From assembly GCA_025667525.1 (NCBI GenBank), contig CM046874.1, positions 278,440,380-278,504,379 on the forward strand: a stretch of 64,000 nucleotides of DNA, written 5' to 3'. The DNA is from Glebionis coronaria (Eukaryota > Streptophyta > Magnoliopsida > Asterales > Asteraceae). A model generated the notes under the pieces. It saw nothing but the letters and a program-made list of their open reading frames with translations. It ran no database searches and was not told where the DNA came from. Below, piece by piece: positions 42,779 to 53,437 of this stretch (position 1 is the stretch's first letter; every line of letters starts with the position of its first letter). The position numbers and the translations under genes were made by a program.

Positions 42779-44272
42779 TTAGAATCCCGCATGACCAAGA
42801 AAACTTTTCACACCCTTCACGGTTGAAGGATGAGGTAATTTAGCAATCACATCGACTTTAGCACGGTCGACTTCAATACCGGCTTTGGAAATTTTATGTC
42901 CAAGAACAATGCCTTCTTTTACCATGAAATGGCATTTTTCCCAATTAAGAACGAGACGAATGTCTTCGCACCGTTTGAGCATACGTTCTAAATTGGCAAG
43001 ACAAGTAGAGAAAGAATCACCATAGACTGAGAAATCATCCATAAAGACTTCCATAGTTTCTTCAACCATGTCATGGAATATAGCCATCATACACTTTTGG
43101 AAAGTCCCGGGAGCATTGCATAAGCCGAAAGGCATTCTTTTGTAAGCAAATGTTCCATAAGGACAAGTGAATGTGGTTTTCTCTTGGTCTTTTGGATCGA
43201 TGGGAATTTGAAAATACCCGGAGAAACCGTCTAAGAAGCAATAGTAGTCATTACCCGCTAAACGCTCGAGCATTTGATCCATGGAAGGAAGAGGAAAATG
43301 ATCCTTACGAGTGGCCTCATTAAGCTTGCGATAGTCTATGCAAACTCGCCAACCCGTGACAAGTCGAGTAGGAATCAACTCGTTGTTTTCATTGGAAACA
43401 ACGGTTATTCCGCCTTTCTTAGGCACACAATGGACGGGACTAACCCATGACGAATCCAAAATAGGGTAAATCATTCCGGCATCTAGAAGTTTGATAACTT
43501 CTTTCTTGATGATGTCATGAATTTTTGGATTAACCCTTCTTTGGCTTTGGATTGCGGGTTTAAAGTCATCTTTCATGAGAATTTTATGAGTACAAAAGTT
43601 AGGATCAATTCCGCGAATTTCAGAAATTTTCCAAGCAATTACTTTCTTATGATTTTTAAGCACATCGATAAGTAGAGATTTTTCATCCTCTTGTAAGTCC
43701 TTTGCAATGATGACGGGTAACTTCTTATTGTCTTCAAGGAAAACGTATTCGAGATGAGACGGTAAATCTTTAAGCTCTAAATTCGGAGGATAGTCGATGG
43801 AAGGCGTAGTCAAATTCAGATCATCGTTTATGATTTCCATAGGAGAAGGTGGAGAAATATGGTCCTCATTGAGAAGTTTCTCAATGGTACGAATGTCTTC
43901 TTCCCAATCGGTGGGAGAATCGTCATATTTTAAGTCCACATCCCCTAAAGTTGCTTCAAATTCTTTCAAAAGGAATTCACTTTCTCCAAATGGAGTTAGT
44001 GAGGGAGCAACAGAGGCAACGGTCTCAACATTGGGTAGAGAAGAAAAACCACTTTTACAAGCGTCTTTGAAATGCTCTTCACAAGCCTCATCAAGTACGT
44101 CAATGAAATTAACGCTCTCGTGTTCATAAGGTTGTTTAGACAGTTTACCCATGTTGAAGACGATTTTGTCGTCGCCAACTCTCATGATTAATTCACCCGC
44201 GGCTACATCAATAAGAGTGTGACCGGTCCTCAAAAATGGACGTCCAACGATTAATGGAACACGGGGGTCCAT
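42779..44272 (-). CDS. pol: Athila protease end and reverse transcriptase
   Basis: MDPRVPLIVGRPFLRTGHTL closes the protease; an acidic connector with ELKDLPSHLEYVFLED and IAWKISEIRGIDPNFCTHKI follows. RT: QSQRRVNPKIHDIIKKEV, SWVSPVHCVPKKGGITVVSN, WRVCIDYRKLNEATRKDHFP, CFLDGFSGYFQIPI, active site EVFMDDFSVYGDSF (F-M-D-D), LVLNWEKCHFMVKEGIVLGH, KGVKSFLGHAGF. A TAA at about 42779-42781 replaces the Tyr normally found in GHAGFYRRF; the frame then continues unchanged. Catalytic Asp residues are intact. Confidence 0.92.
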   Translation of the reverse strand: MDPRVPLIVGRPFLRTGHTLIDVAAGELIMRVGDDKIVFNMGKLSKQPYEHESVNFIDVLDEACEEHFKDACKSGFSSLPNVETVASVAPSLTPFGESEFLLKEFEATLGDVDLKYDDSPTDWEEDIRTIEKLLNEDHISPPSPMEIINDDLNLTTPSIDYPPNLELKDLPSHLEYVFLEDNKKLPVIIAKDLQEDEKSLLIDVLKNHKKVIAWKISEIRGIDPNFCTHKILMKDDFKPAIQSQRRVNPKIHDIIKKEVIKLLDAGMIYPILDSSWVSPVHCVPKKGGITVVSNENNELIPTRLVTGWRVCIDYRKLNEATRKDHFPLPSMDQMLERLAGNDYYCFLDGFSGYFQIPIDPKDQEKTTFTCPYGTFAYKRMPFGLCNAPGTFQKCMMAIFHDMVEETMEVFMDDFSVYGDSFSTCLANLERMLKRCEDIRLVLNWEKCHFMVKEGIVLGHKISKAGIEVDRAKVDVIAKLPHPSTVKGVKSFLGHAGF

Positions 44273-44372
44273 CTCGTAGTCAACGACAACAAAATCCGCC
44301 GGAAAGGTGAATTTGTCGACACCGACGAAATTCGGCTATCCCCACCGGATAAGCAACCGTACGGTTAGATAA

Positions 44373-45050
44373 TTACAATGCCATTTGTGTGGGGACTAGA
44401 TCAGGTAGAGATAATTGTTTCCAAACACTTAATGGCATTAAGTTGATACTAGCACCTAGATCGGCTAGGGCCATACAATTCTCTACCCCGGGAAAGTTGC
44501 AAGGAATGAGAAAGCGACCCGAATCACCAAGTTTGGTTGGTAATTTCCTTAAGAGAACCGCGGAGCAATTCTCATTAAGTTGGGTTTGAGCAATATCATG
44601 GAGTTTCTCCTTATGACTGAGAAGATCTTTAAACATTTTAGCATATTTAGGCATGTGAGCGAGAGCCTCGGCAAAGAAGATGTTGAAATTCAATTGTTTA
44701 AACATTTTAAAAAAGTTTGAAACTTGAATATCATCCTTGTTCTTCAAAATCTCTTTCCTCAACCTTGAAGGGTAAGGTATATCGGGTTGAGACGAAGGCT
44801 TTGGAATGTAATTCACACTCACATCCTTGGGTGGTCGAGGGGTAGAAGTAGAAGGTGGAGGAATCGGTGAAGGGGGCTCGTTTTCCTTTGTCACAATCAC
44901 CGGTGTAGGTGTAGGAATCTCGGGTTCCTTATAACCTTTTCCACTTCGGGTGGTGATTGCTTTCATCTCCCCTCTTGGATTAGCAACGGTATTACTCGGA
45001 AGAGAACCTGAAGCAGAGGTTTGACTACTTGGGAAGAAACTAGCCATCAT
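44373..45050 (-). CDS. pol: Athila Gag-protease segment
   Basis: MMASFFPSSQTSASGS, then GEMKAITTRSGKGYKEPE (typical of the Athila Gag-protease junction), a Pro-rich linker, PYPSRLRKEILKNKDDIQ, FFKMFKQLNFNIFFAEALAH, and the protease active site MALADLGASINLMPLSVWKQ (D-x-G). The aspartic protease matures the polyprotein. The frame ends at 44373; a small indel near 44331 separates it from the RT frame. Confidence 0.82.
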   Translation of the reverse strand: MMASFFPSSQTSASGSLPSNTVANPRGEMKAITTRSGKGYKEPEIPTPTPVIVTKENEPPSPIPPPSTSTPRPPKDVSVNYIPKPSSQPDIPYPSRLRKEILKNKDDIQVSNFFKMFKQLNFNIFFAEALAHMPKYAKMFKDLLSHKEKLHDIAQTQLNENCSAVLLRKLPTKLGDSGRFLIPCNFPGVENCMALADLGASINLMPLSVWKQLSLPDLVPTQMAL

Positions 45051-45125
45051 ATCCCTTAAGTCATTCGTTTGACTGCTTAAAGATTTTCACATGTCATTCC
45101 TAAGCTCGGCTCGAAGATCATTCCC

Positions 45126-46505
45126 TTATTTCGCCATGTCACCTTTCAAGTTGATAATTTGGCTCTGAAGATTCTTCACCAGCGCGTCATTACTCCTCAT
45201 GTACGTTACAACCTCTTGATTGTATGTCGTGGGTTGGTTGGGATGGGGAACTTGGTAAGCGGGTGGTTTATAAGTGGTTTGTTGATAAACTTGATTATTT
45301 CCTTGAGGTGGATATGGGTTTCTTTGGGTTTGATATTGATTAGGAGCTCGAGGTTGGTTTTGATTGGTGCGATTAAAGTTTTTTTGGTTTTGAGGAGGAA
45401 AATTGGGTGGTGAAAGGAAATTGTTTGAACGATTACTTAGAAAATTTCGGTCACCTTGAGGACGAGCTTGATAGCCTCCCGTGGAAAAGGTACCGTTAGC
45501 AGCATACACGTTTTCCAGATTGTCATGAGTAGAAGGACAATCGGTGTATGAATGAGAACCACCAAAAATCTCACAAGAAGGTGTGATAGCTTTAACTTGT
45601 TGAAATTGGTTCGTAGCCATGGTTAAGAAATTTTTGTTCATCTCGGCTATTTGGCTGGTAAGTTCGGTTATCTCGGGGTTTGATGAAGTAGAAAAAACAT
45701 TGGACCTCGGGTTATTTCTTGAAGATGCGGATGAATCCCAATTTTTGTGATGAGTGGTCATGTTCTCTATAAGCTCTCTACACTCCTCAACTCTTCTCTT
45801 CATGAATTTACCACCGGCGGCAACATTAATCGTATCACGATCATGAAAAGTTAAATCATTGTAGAAAGTATCAATCAAAGTGACGGGTAGCATATTATGA
45901 TTTGGACAACAATCGATCAAGACATTATAACGTTCCCAAGCATCGAAAAGCGACTCACCAGGTTCTTGAGCGAAACCATTGATTTGATTACGAAGACTAG
46001 TGACCATGGATGGTGGAAAGTAGCGCGACAAATTTTTTTGAGTCATTTCGTCCCATGTATGAATTGAGTTTTTGGGAAGACGATCAAACCATTTTTCGGC
46101 ATGGTGGGATAAAGTGTGTGGAAAAAGATGGAGGCGAAGAAAATCCATGGAAACACTGGGCAATTTCATGCTTTGAGTGACGGTTATGAATTTATCGAGG
46201 TGTTTGTTGGCATCATCATCCGGTAATCCGCGAAATGGACAAGCGTTTTGAACTTGTTGGATCATGTGATGCTTCAATGAAAATTCGGGAGCCGTGATTT
46301 GCATCAGCGCAATCGGTCCTCCACGTCCGATCATAGTTGGTTGACAAAGCTCCTCCATCGTACGAAGGTCGGGTGGAGGAACATGGTTGTTGTTGTTGTT
46401 ATTATTCAAATTGGGGTGAGGTGGGTCGTCATTATTATGCACACCGGCCATATCTATGTCTCTGAGAGTCTCAGCCTCAGAATAAGACGAAGATCGAGTA
46501 CGCAT
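45126..46505 (-). CDS. gag: Athila Gag
   Basis: 459 codons starting MRTRSSSYSEAETLRDIDM, about 195 bp after the LTR. An Asn-rich stretch leads to the capsid-like region: FSLKHHMIQQVQNACPFRGL, DANKHLDKFITVTQSMKL, LHLFPHTLSHHAEKWFDRLP, SRYFPPSMVTSLRNQINGFA, ESLFDAWERYNVLIDCCPNH. The degenerate zinc knuckle CEIFGGSHSYTDC has Phe where the second Cys is expected. A Gln/Asn/Pro-rich tail follows. TAA at 45126-45128 ends it; the downstream frame (45050-44373) continues the polyprotein, so this stop is probably a lesion, and a TGA follows near 45090. Confidence 0.88.
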   Translation of the reverse strand: MRTRSSSYSEAETLRDIDMAGVHNNDDPPHPNLNNNNNNNHVPPPDLRTMEELCQPTMIGRGGPIALMQITAPEFSLKHHMIQQVQNACPFRGLPDDDANKHLDKFITVTQSMKLPSVSMDFLRLHLFPHTLSHHAEKWFDRLPKNSIHTWDEMTQKNLSRYFPPSMVTSLRNQINGFAQEPGESLFDAWERYNVLIDCCPNHNMLPVTLIDTFYNDLTFHDRDTINVAAGGKFMKRRVEECRELIENMTTHHKNWDSSASSRNNPRSNVFSTSSNPEITELTSQIAEMNKNFLTMATNQFQQVKAITPSCEIFGGSHSYTDCPSTHDNLENVYAANGTFSTGGYQARPQGDRNFLSNRSNNFLSPPNFPPQNQKNFNRTNQNQPRAPNQYQTQRNPYPPQGNNQVYQQTTYKPPAYQVPHPNQPTTYNQEVVTYMRSNDALVKNLQSQIINLKGDMAK

Positions 46506-46685
46506 ACACTAAAATGAAATACAATATTTTTGGTTTTTTATCTTTTTTATTTTTTTGGGTTTTTGAAAATTTTATATTTTTTAAGATTTTTGAAAAAATT
46601 TTATGCTTGAAAATAACGTTCCCAAGAGAACGGATCCCAAATCCAATTTTTCTCACTAAAAACCGTTAATCTTTACGAAAAGAGT

Positions 46686-46699
46686 CGGCAGCGGCGCCA
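46686..46699 (-). promoter_or_regulatory. Primer binding site of the Athila element
   Basis: TGGCGCCGCTGCCG on the minus strand, two bases after the LTR end. Athila elements use a TGGCGCCGTTGCC-type site matched to tRNA-Asp. Confidence 0.88.
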
Positions 46700-46701
46700 T
46701 T

Positions 46702-48719
46702 TAATATGTAGCTTTTGTGTGTGTGTGTGTTCGTACTCGATTCAATTCGAATTAATTACGGCTTAGGGTGGAATAATTGGTGTTGGTCACTAAAAGGGGG
46801 AGCTTTTGGTTATCTAAGTCTACTAATAACATAAACGTAAAGCTATTCAACGTAAAAATAAAGGAACGATATCTAACCTCGATTGCTTGTCCAGAATGAA
46901 CGCTGCACAGTAAAACTTGGTAAACGAAATGAAAGGTAATTATCTATTTTAAAATAAAGTTGAAAACTTGAAAAGAATAAAGTAAAAATTAAGACTTTTA
47001 AATAATTGACAAAAGATTAAACTTGATAAAAGGTAATTTTGAAAACTTGATAAAAAAATGCCTTGAAAATTTAACTAAGTGAAAATGTTTTAAAATTTTA
47101 ATTAATTAAAAACGGCGGGAAATCTTAAAATTTTAAAAGTAAAACAGCAAACCAAAACCAAACCTAAGTCAGAATATTCAAAATCTTACCTAATCCGGAA
47201 TGTGTATTTGATACACAATTCGGAAAGCAGAAACAACACAAAATCCGGAATGTAGCATGCAAGAGCTAATTCGGAATGTATGTGCATAACCTTATTCGGA
47301 ATCTGAGTTTCATACACAATTCGGAAAACATACCTTGTACCTAATGCGGAATGCTTGTTTTGCACACTATCCGGAATCCACGTCCTTAACCTAATACGGA
47401 ATGCTTGTTGTGCACACTACCCGGAATCCACGTCCTTAACATAATCCGGAATAACAAGTTTGTACTCAATTCGGGATGTGCAATTTTGCACTCAATTCGG
47501 GAAACAGATTTTGTGTATAATCCGAAATATGGATTCCGGATAAGAATCCAGAATAAATGAAATAGAAAATAATTCGGGATATTTGGATCCTATACTTAAT
47601 CCGGAATACACAAGTTTAGTCTAATTCGGAATGAGTGCTTAGTATCTAAGTCGGAATGTAGATGCTTGATCTAATTCGAGATAATTCAAAACACACTTAA
47701 GTCGGGATAAATGAAATCAAACTCAATTCGGGATACTAGGGTTTTGAAAATCCGAATTAAGCCAAAATAAGCAAAAATCAAATAAGCACTTACCAAAACT
47801 TTAACCAAATCAAATTTAAAAAAAAAAGGTAATGAGACACAATTTAAAAACTTTTAAAAGCACTAAATAATCAAAATATTTAAACTCACTTTTTATAAAA
47901 ATATTAATCTACCAAAATCAACTTATTTAAAAACTAACAAACATAAAAAGTAAGCAATAAGCACAATAATCTAAAAACCTTACTCACACCAACTCAATAA
48001 GCACAATCTAATAAGCAAACCAATCACACAATCAAAAACATGAAATCAACTACATGATTAATTAAGCAAAACAATAGATTATGATTAAGTAAGGTAGAAT
48101 GAGAATTTATTAAAAAGCTTGATTATATTAAAGATTAAGATTCAAGATTACAAGATTAAGATGAAGGTTTAATAAGCTTGAAAGAAAAACTAGAGAGAGA
48201 AAAATAAACACACACTAATTACCTACTAAAATAAAAAATAAAGACTAACTCTCTAATGACACATTTAGAAAACTATATATAGGGGAAGGGGAAGGTGTTT
48301 GTTTCTTCCTCTTTTCTTCTTGTCTTCTCGTCTTTTAAATAACTCGTCTTTCTCGACTTTGTCTCGGGATTAGTCGAATGATAACTTGAACTCATCTTCT
48401 AATTTTCTTCTTTTAGTAGACTTGGTTCTTCAACTTTGTTAAACTTCCGTCTTGAGACTTTTTCTTCGATAAATCTTCAGAATAGGCCTTTGACTTCCCT
48501 TCTTCTTGCACTTTTGATCTTTTGACTTCGTCTTTTGTCTTTTTCTTCGATAAAAGCCCGTGAAAGGCCGTGTTTTCTTCCCTTTTCATATTTTTGTCCT
48601 AAAACACAATAAGAACACAAACCACGCATAATTCCGCCTTTTACGACATTAAATACACGTTTTCGTCTTGTTATTATTAGAAATAAGTGGTAAAAGGATA
48701 AGTGTTTTCACACTTATTA
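46702..48719 (-). repeat. 5' LTR of the Athila element (2,018 bp)
   Basis: Reads TAATAAGTGTGAAAAC at its start and CTACATATTA at its end on the minus strand. Contains a short GT microsatellite near 46715 and more than twenty AATTCGGAAT/AATCCGGAAT-type motifs at about 47165-47750. Confidence 0.92.
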
Positions 48720-48724
48720 AGATG

Positions 48725-49347
48725 GTTTCTAGGAAGAGTTCAATCTTTCGAGTATTAGAAGGTTGGCTAAATCTCTCCTAGATGTGTTCCTTTCATAGGC
48801 AACATATATTAGGATTTACAAATGCATAAGTAACCATGCATTGTTTATCCAATGGGTGGTTAAATGTCCCACGTGATAAACAGTACAAAGTTTGAATATA
48901 CTAACTAGGAAAAGATTAATGGTTGTACTTATATCTAACTTTACAAGCAATCTTATTCCTAATGAGATATGCTTTCTTGTTTGACTTAAAGCATATCTTT
49001 TTTCCGCCCAATGTAAACCTTCAAGATGATTGAAGTTTCTTCAGCATCCTAGAGGAGATCAACATCATTCAATATGGTACTGTCAGACCATACTGAACTG
49101 AAATCTCTTCTTTAGGACTTGTTCTTCAGCAATCAGACCTCCTAGATACTAAAGCAAAGACTTTTTGGCTTCTAAGTTTTCTAGAAGAGGAAGGCTGAAC
49201 TTTCTTTAGCAATTATTTCTTCAGTAGGAATCTTGTACCTCTGGGCATGCTTCAGCGGAATCACCTTTCTACTAAACATAAAACACTTAAGGGATTTTAT
49301 ATTCAAATCTTAGAGTTGTTTTAGCGTCAGTAAATACTGACCCAACA
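48725..49347 (-). repeat. 5' LTR of copia-C, outer part
   Basis: Continues the LTR beyond Athila and its AGATG duplication (48720-48724) and ends, in plus reading, at CTGACCCAACA; the minus strand thus starts TGTTGGGTCAG. The other end of copia-C is lost, so its target duplication cannot be confirmed. Confidence 0.7.
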
Positions 49348-49600
49348 ATTATTACATGTTAGAAGATTTTCCTAACTTTAATTATTATATACAACACTTA
49401 TTGTGAACTCAATATAAATATAATATTAAAATATGATAAAACAAATAATTTTTTTATATGTTTTGCCACACTTTAAAAACCCTAAAGCTTCGCGTTAGCC
49501 GATAAAGCGTGTAGCTTGGACATGCCGCCACACAACGCCTCACGCTATTTATAACTATACCTTTAACATAGCATAGATTCAATAAATCAATCGCAACCAG
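49348..49600. other. Unassigned AT-rich sequence
   Basis: No frame, repeat structure or signal recognised. Confidence 0.4.
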
Positions 49601-49975
49601 CCATTAAGAAACCCCCACTTCTAACTACTTTTAAAAAAAATATCTCACAAACGGTAAATCGTTAAGCGACAAAAAAATACACAATTACAACGAGAATTAA
49701 ATAATCTTTCTAACAAGTGGCACATGTATAAACTTTCCACAAACTCTTTTTCCTGTGAAAATCATATATGATTCGTATCACGAATCATATATGATCTCCT
49801 ATAATCATATATGATTTTCTTAGACAAATTTTTTTTGTCAGAAGTATATACATGTGCCCCTTGTTAGAAAGATTATTTAATTCTCTTTGCGATGATATGT
49901 TTCGTTTTGCGTAACGGTTAACAATTTGTGAGATATCTGATTTATAAAAAATGATAGAAGTTGATAGATAAAAAA
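49601..49975. mobile_element. Foldback element with long terminal inverted repeats
   Basis: Two arms of about 130-180 bp face each other around 49780. Corresponding blocks: TATCTCACAAA (49641) with TTTGTGAGATA (to 49934); GAGAATTAAATAATCTTTCTA (about 49690) with its complement near 49865-49886; GGCACATGTATA (about 49722) with its complement near 49845-49856; AATCATATATGATT near both inner ends. No coding capacity. Outer ends and target duplication could not be fixed. Confidence 0.65.
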
Positions 49976-50299
49976 TAGAGGGTTGAGATTGATTCATTTG
50001 GTCTATGCTAAAATGAAGGTGTACATTGAACTTCTACGAGACAGAATCATGCCTAAAACGTCCATTAAGCAACGATATTGGTCGCCAAGTCTATGATCGA
50101 TGTCGCAGTCAGTCAACTTCGTTGCGGGGAGGCTGCAGATCGATCCTAGCTGCGATCTGCTAAAAAAAACTTTTCTTCATTTAATTTTCTTGACCGTCAC
50201 ATGTATGAAAAAAATTTAAAAATTTAAAATTTAAAATTTAAACCCTATACCCTTATAAATACTCAACTCATTTTACCAATTTTCTAACACATTCAAATT

Positions 50300-51735
50300 T
50301 CTTAACCAAAAAATTAATTATCCAATGTGTCTAGCTAAAGAACCCCCAAAAATAAAACCCCAAAATACCGAGTTCCTCAAGAAAATGTTCCTCATGTGAC
50401 GTCGGATTTGACTTTCCGATTATCTTATGTGTCACCAAACATGCGGTTTAGACCCGCCGGATTTGAATATCATTCCATGTACTATCAAAACCGTTCGTTC
50501 TCTCCTCCGTACAATAACAACCATCAAGCTTTCTTTGAATCTCCAACGGGTTTGTATCGCCCTACTATGGATTCGTCCACTTCTTCACATGCTAATCCGT
50601 CGTATTCTCCGGCTAACCATTTTAATAATGATGTTGATTTTGATCAAATGATGTATAATCAAGAGTACTTTGCTGGTCAAAGTCCGGGTCACGGTTTGAG
50701 TCAAGATCAATCTATGGGCCAAGGTTTGGGTCAGGGTCCTATCATGGTGCGGTTAATCTTGACGATGACGCATCTCCGACTAAAGAGATGTCAGACATCA
50801 AACCTAAGAAGCCATCGAAACGTGATTCAAAAGCTAATCAATTTGATCCCAAGTATCCGCCAAAAGAATGGACAATAGAGGAAGAGGTCGACGTGTGCAA
50901 AGGTTGGTGTCATATGTCTGAGAATAGCAAACAAGGAAACAATAAAAAACAAGGGGTTTTTGGGAGATATCCTTAAGTACTTTGAAGCCGAGACGGGTTC
51001 AACTAGAGGGTATGATGCGGTTTTGAGTAAATAAAAAAATAGGGTACGTCATAGAATTAGTGCTTTTGTGCTATCATGAATAACATTGAGCTTAATCATG
51101 AAAGTGGTGCTAATGATCTCATCGCATACTAAAAAGGTTGTGCGGAATACAAAGTGATTTACAAACATCTCTTTACGTTAGAGGAGGCGTGGAACGTGTT
51201 GAAAGATCACCCAAGTTGGCAACAGGTTGAGATGCCAACGTTTAAAAAAAGGTAACAAAAAACTCAAGACTTCTTAAACCACCTCCGGTTCTAGGCGAGG
51301 TGGTTACTTAAATTTAAATGATGAACCAGAACAGGACGAGCAAGAGACTCAAGTATATCGACCAATTGATCGTGATCGAGCTAAGAAGAAGTCATCTACT
51401 TGGTCAACAGGGAAGTCTTCATTTGTTGATGTTGTAACCAAAATATGGGAGAAAATAAAAGACTTCAACTGGGGTAAAAAGAAGGAGCAACAAGACTCCT
51501 ACTCTATCTTGAAGCAACGGGAGTTAGATTTGCAGGAGGCAGCTCAATGGGAAGCAACGACATTGAAAAGATAAAAGATCGAATTATAACAACGAGCAAT
51601 TGAACTTGCTAAAAAAGGAAACGAGACAAAGACATAATGTTTTACGACAGTGAAATCAACCCCAATTTGCTCCCGGGCAACAACATGCCTTGTATGAGAT
51701 AAAAACGAAATCAAAACAACCTATAATTTAAAGTA
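50300..51735 (+). pseudogene. Myb/SANT-like protein pseudogene (GST T3-like family)
   Basis: Pieces in three frames. N-terminal low-complexity part in 50396-50760 (FRPAGFEYHSMYYQNRSFSP; Gly/Gln-rich GHGLSQDQSMGQGLGQGP). Then PKEWTIEEEVDVCKGWCHMS with ENSKQGNNKKQG (about 50860-50955), the Trp-rich DNA-binding-like start of this family; AYKGCAEYKVIYKHLFTLEE-like and AWNVLKDHPSWQQVEMPTFK (about 51140-51250); RPIDRDRAKKK-type and a charged helical tail (about 51360-51600); IMFYDSEINPNLLPG near the end (about 51637). Stops and frameshifts throughout. Members are commonly annotated glutathione S-transferase T3-like or NAM-associated though they lack GST folds; relation to PIF/Harbinger ORF1 is possible. 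This is the only non-retroelement coding relic in the window. Confidence 0.68.
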
Positions 51736-51931
51736 CTAGTATTAGTTTTTAATTATTATTGTAATGTTTTTATTTTATTTGAATTATTACGTATGTTCTT
51801 TTATTTAATATAATGTTTTTATTTATTAAATTAAAAAAAGATAAAATTCACAACTTAGTTTGTTTTATTGCAAAAATAAATTGTCTGTAAGTCGATAAAG
51901 AAAAAAACTAATGTAGCAAAAAAGATAAGTC

Positions 51932-52169
51932 TTTTATGGTATGTGGTGGGTTCTTTGGAATTTTCGCAACAAGGCCCTCTTTGACAGCAATGGTCTTATG
52001 AAGGGAGTTGTATTCGACAATATTGTTTTTTATTCTTATGTTTAGTGTAAGTCGAGATGTTAAGCCGCGTTCTTTTGGATCGATTGGTTAAAAAACCCTT
52101 ATCTTATATCTTTTTAATTCTAACACCTTGCTAGTTTTATTTTAAGAAAATTTTCGTTAAAAAAAAAAT
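51932..52169 (+). mobile_element. LINE (L1-type) 3' end, truncated
   Basis: Frame GMWWVLWNFRNKALFDSNG, then FDNIVFYSYV-stop-CKSRC-stop-AAFFWIDWLKNP, which is the end of the reverse-transcriptase zinc-binding domain of plant L1 LINEs, followed about 40 bp later by an A tract (52158-52168). 5' truncation and a poly-A end are normal for LINE insertions. I could not identify the target duplication. Confidence 0.68.
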
Positions 52170-53437
52170 CATCGTGTGAGTAGCCTAATAATCCACTACT
52201 CTCAAAAGGAAAAACAGATCCCAAGAAAGAAATTATTAAAAGTTTTGCATTGTATACTCAGGATCACATGGTTAATGTTCCAAACGTCTCTATAATTTTA
52301 AAGGTCTCATAGTTAAAGTGTCTGGCCTTGAAGATTATGATCCAATCACAAGTTGACATAATTGTACTTAATGAAAATTTTAAGTAGTATATGAGCAATA
52401 GACATCTCTAATCTTATCTTATTTAAATGTAGATTCTTTGTTGTTTCTCTAGTACGTTTATGTAATACGGAGTATACAATTAGAAATTTGTTATTTTGTC
52501 ATTGTACAAGAGTAATCACAATAGGTTAAGCTATAAAAGATTTTTTTTTATTATTTTAAAAAGTGATTAGTAAGAGTTTTTGTTATTATGAAATAGCTTT
52601 TTGTAAAAGCTTGAAAAACTTCAAATTATTAAAAAAGTTTTATTGATTATATGTATAATACATTGATAACATTAAATTCACTAAAATTTTTAAAAATTTA
52701 TGTATTGAAATGCTCTAATGTGAATGTATATTATGCCCCTTTGAGTTATATGAAAACGAAAGTTTTGGATTTTCTTTTCATCCAAACTTTTTTTAATTAC
52801 TTTTAGTGATTTTTGTTTATTTTGTTTCTGTTTTCTAGCAAGAATAAGAAGTTTTTGACAATATATATGTTTGTTTTAGTTTTAGAGGCATTTACATATG
52901 TATCATTTTTAAAATTTTAATATTATATTAATGTTTTCTCACTTTTATAATTATGTTAATATTTTATTAAACTTTTAAATTACTTTAATATTCACAAAAA
53001 TTTATAATTATATCAATATTTTTTCTATACATATATAATATATATTCTAAAATCAACATAGTCTTTATTTACTCGATCAAAAAATTAATATGAACAAATT
53101 AGTATATATAAGTGATACTATGCTTTATTTAATATTTAACTTAAAGAATGACATACATATGTAGTTTTATTAACAATGTAACTTTTTTTCTTATTTTTTT
53201 TTGCTTTTTATATTTTATAAACGATAATGACTTTGATTTCGTCCTTTTATAATAAAATAATGTTCATCTAATTAATGAATTTAATTTGCACGGAAGAAAT
53301 ATTATTATTGTAGACAAGTTTTAAGTAAGTCAAAAATTGAAACGTCCATGAGTTGATCATAACAACTAATTTTGTTGGTGGGTAATGAATTTAAAAGGGC
53401 CCGTATTACATTTAGAAAGTGGTACTTTGTTTACTAA
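52170..53437. other. AT-rich intergenic sequence
   Basis: Very AT-rich, many T and TA runs, no frame over about 60 codons with plausible content, and no inverted or tandem structure that I could recognise. Confidence 0.5.

Larger units (their letters stand above)
36718..48719 (-). mobile_element. Athila-lineage Ty3/gypsy retrotransposon, nearly complete
   Basis: 12,002 bp on the minus strand with 2,017-2,018-bp LTRs and 5-bp target duplication AGATG (36713-36717 and 48720-48724). A primer site of the Athila type (TGGCGCCGCTGCCG) follows the 5' LTR, and Gag, protease, RT, RNase H and integrase follow in order. There is no envelope-like frame in the 2.1 kb after integrase. LTR ends are TAATA...TATTA, not TG...CA. 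Lesions are few: three stops between Gag and integrase blocks and one frameshift before RT, so it is fairly young. Confidence 0.94.

Noticed and set aside
49785..49997. 70-codon minus-strand frame
   Set aside because: Lies in an inverted-repeat arm; no motif.
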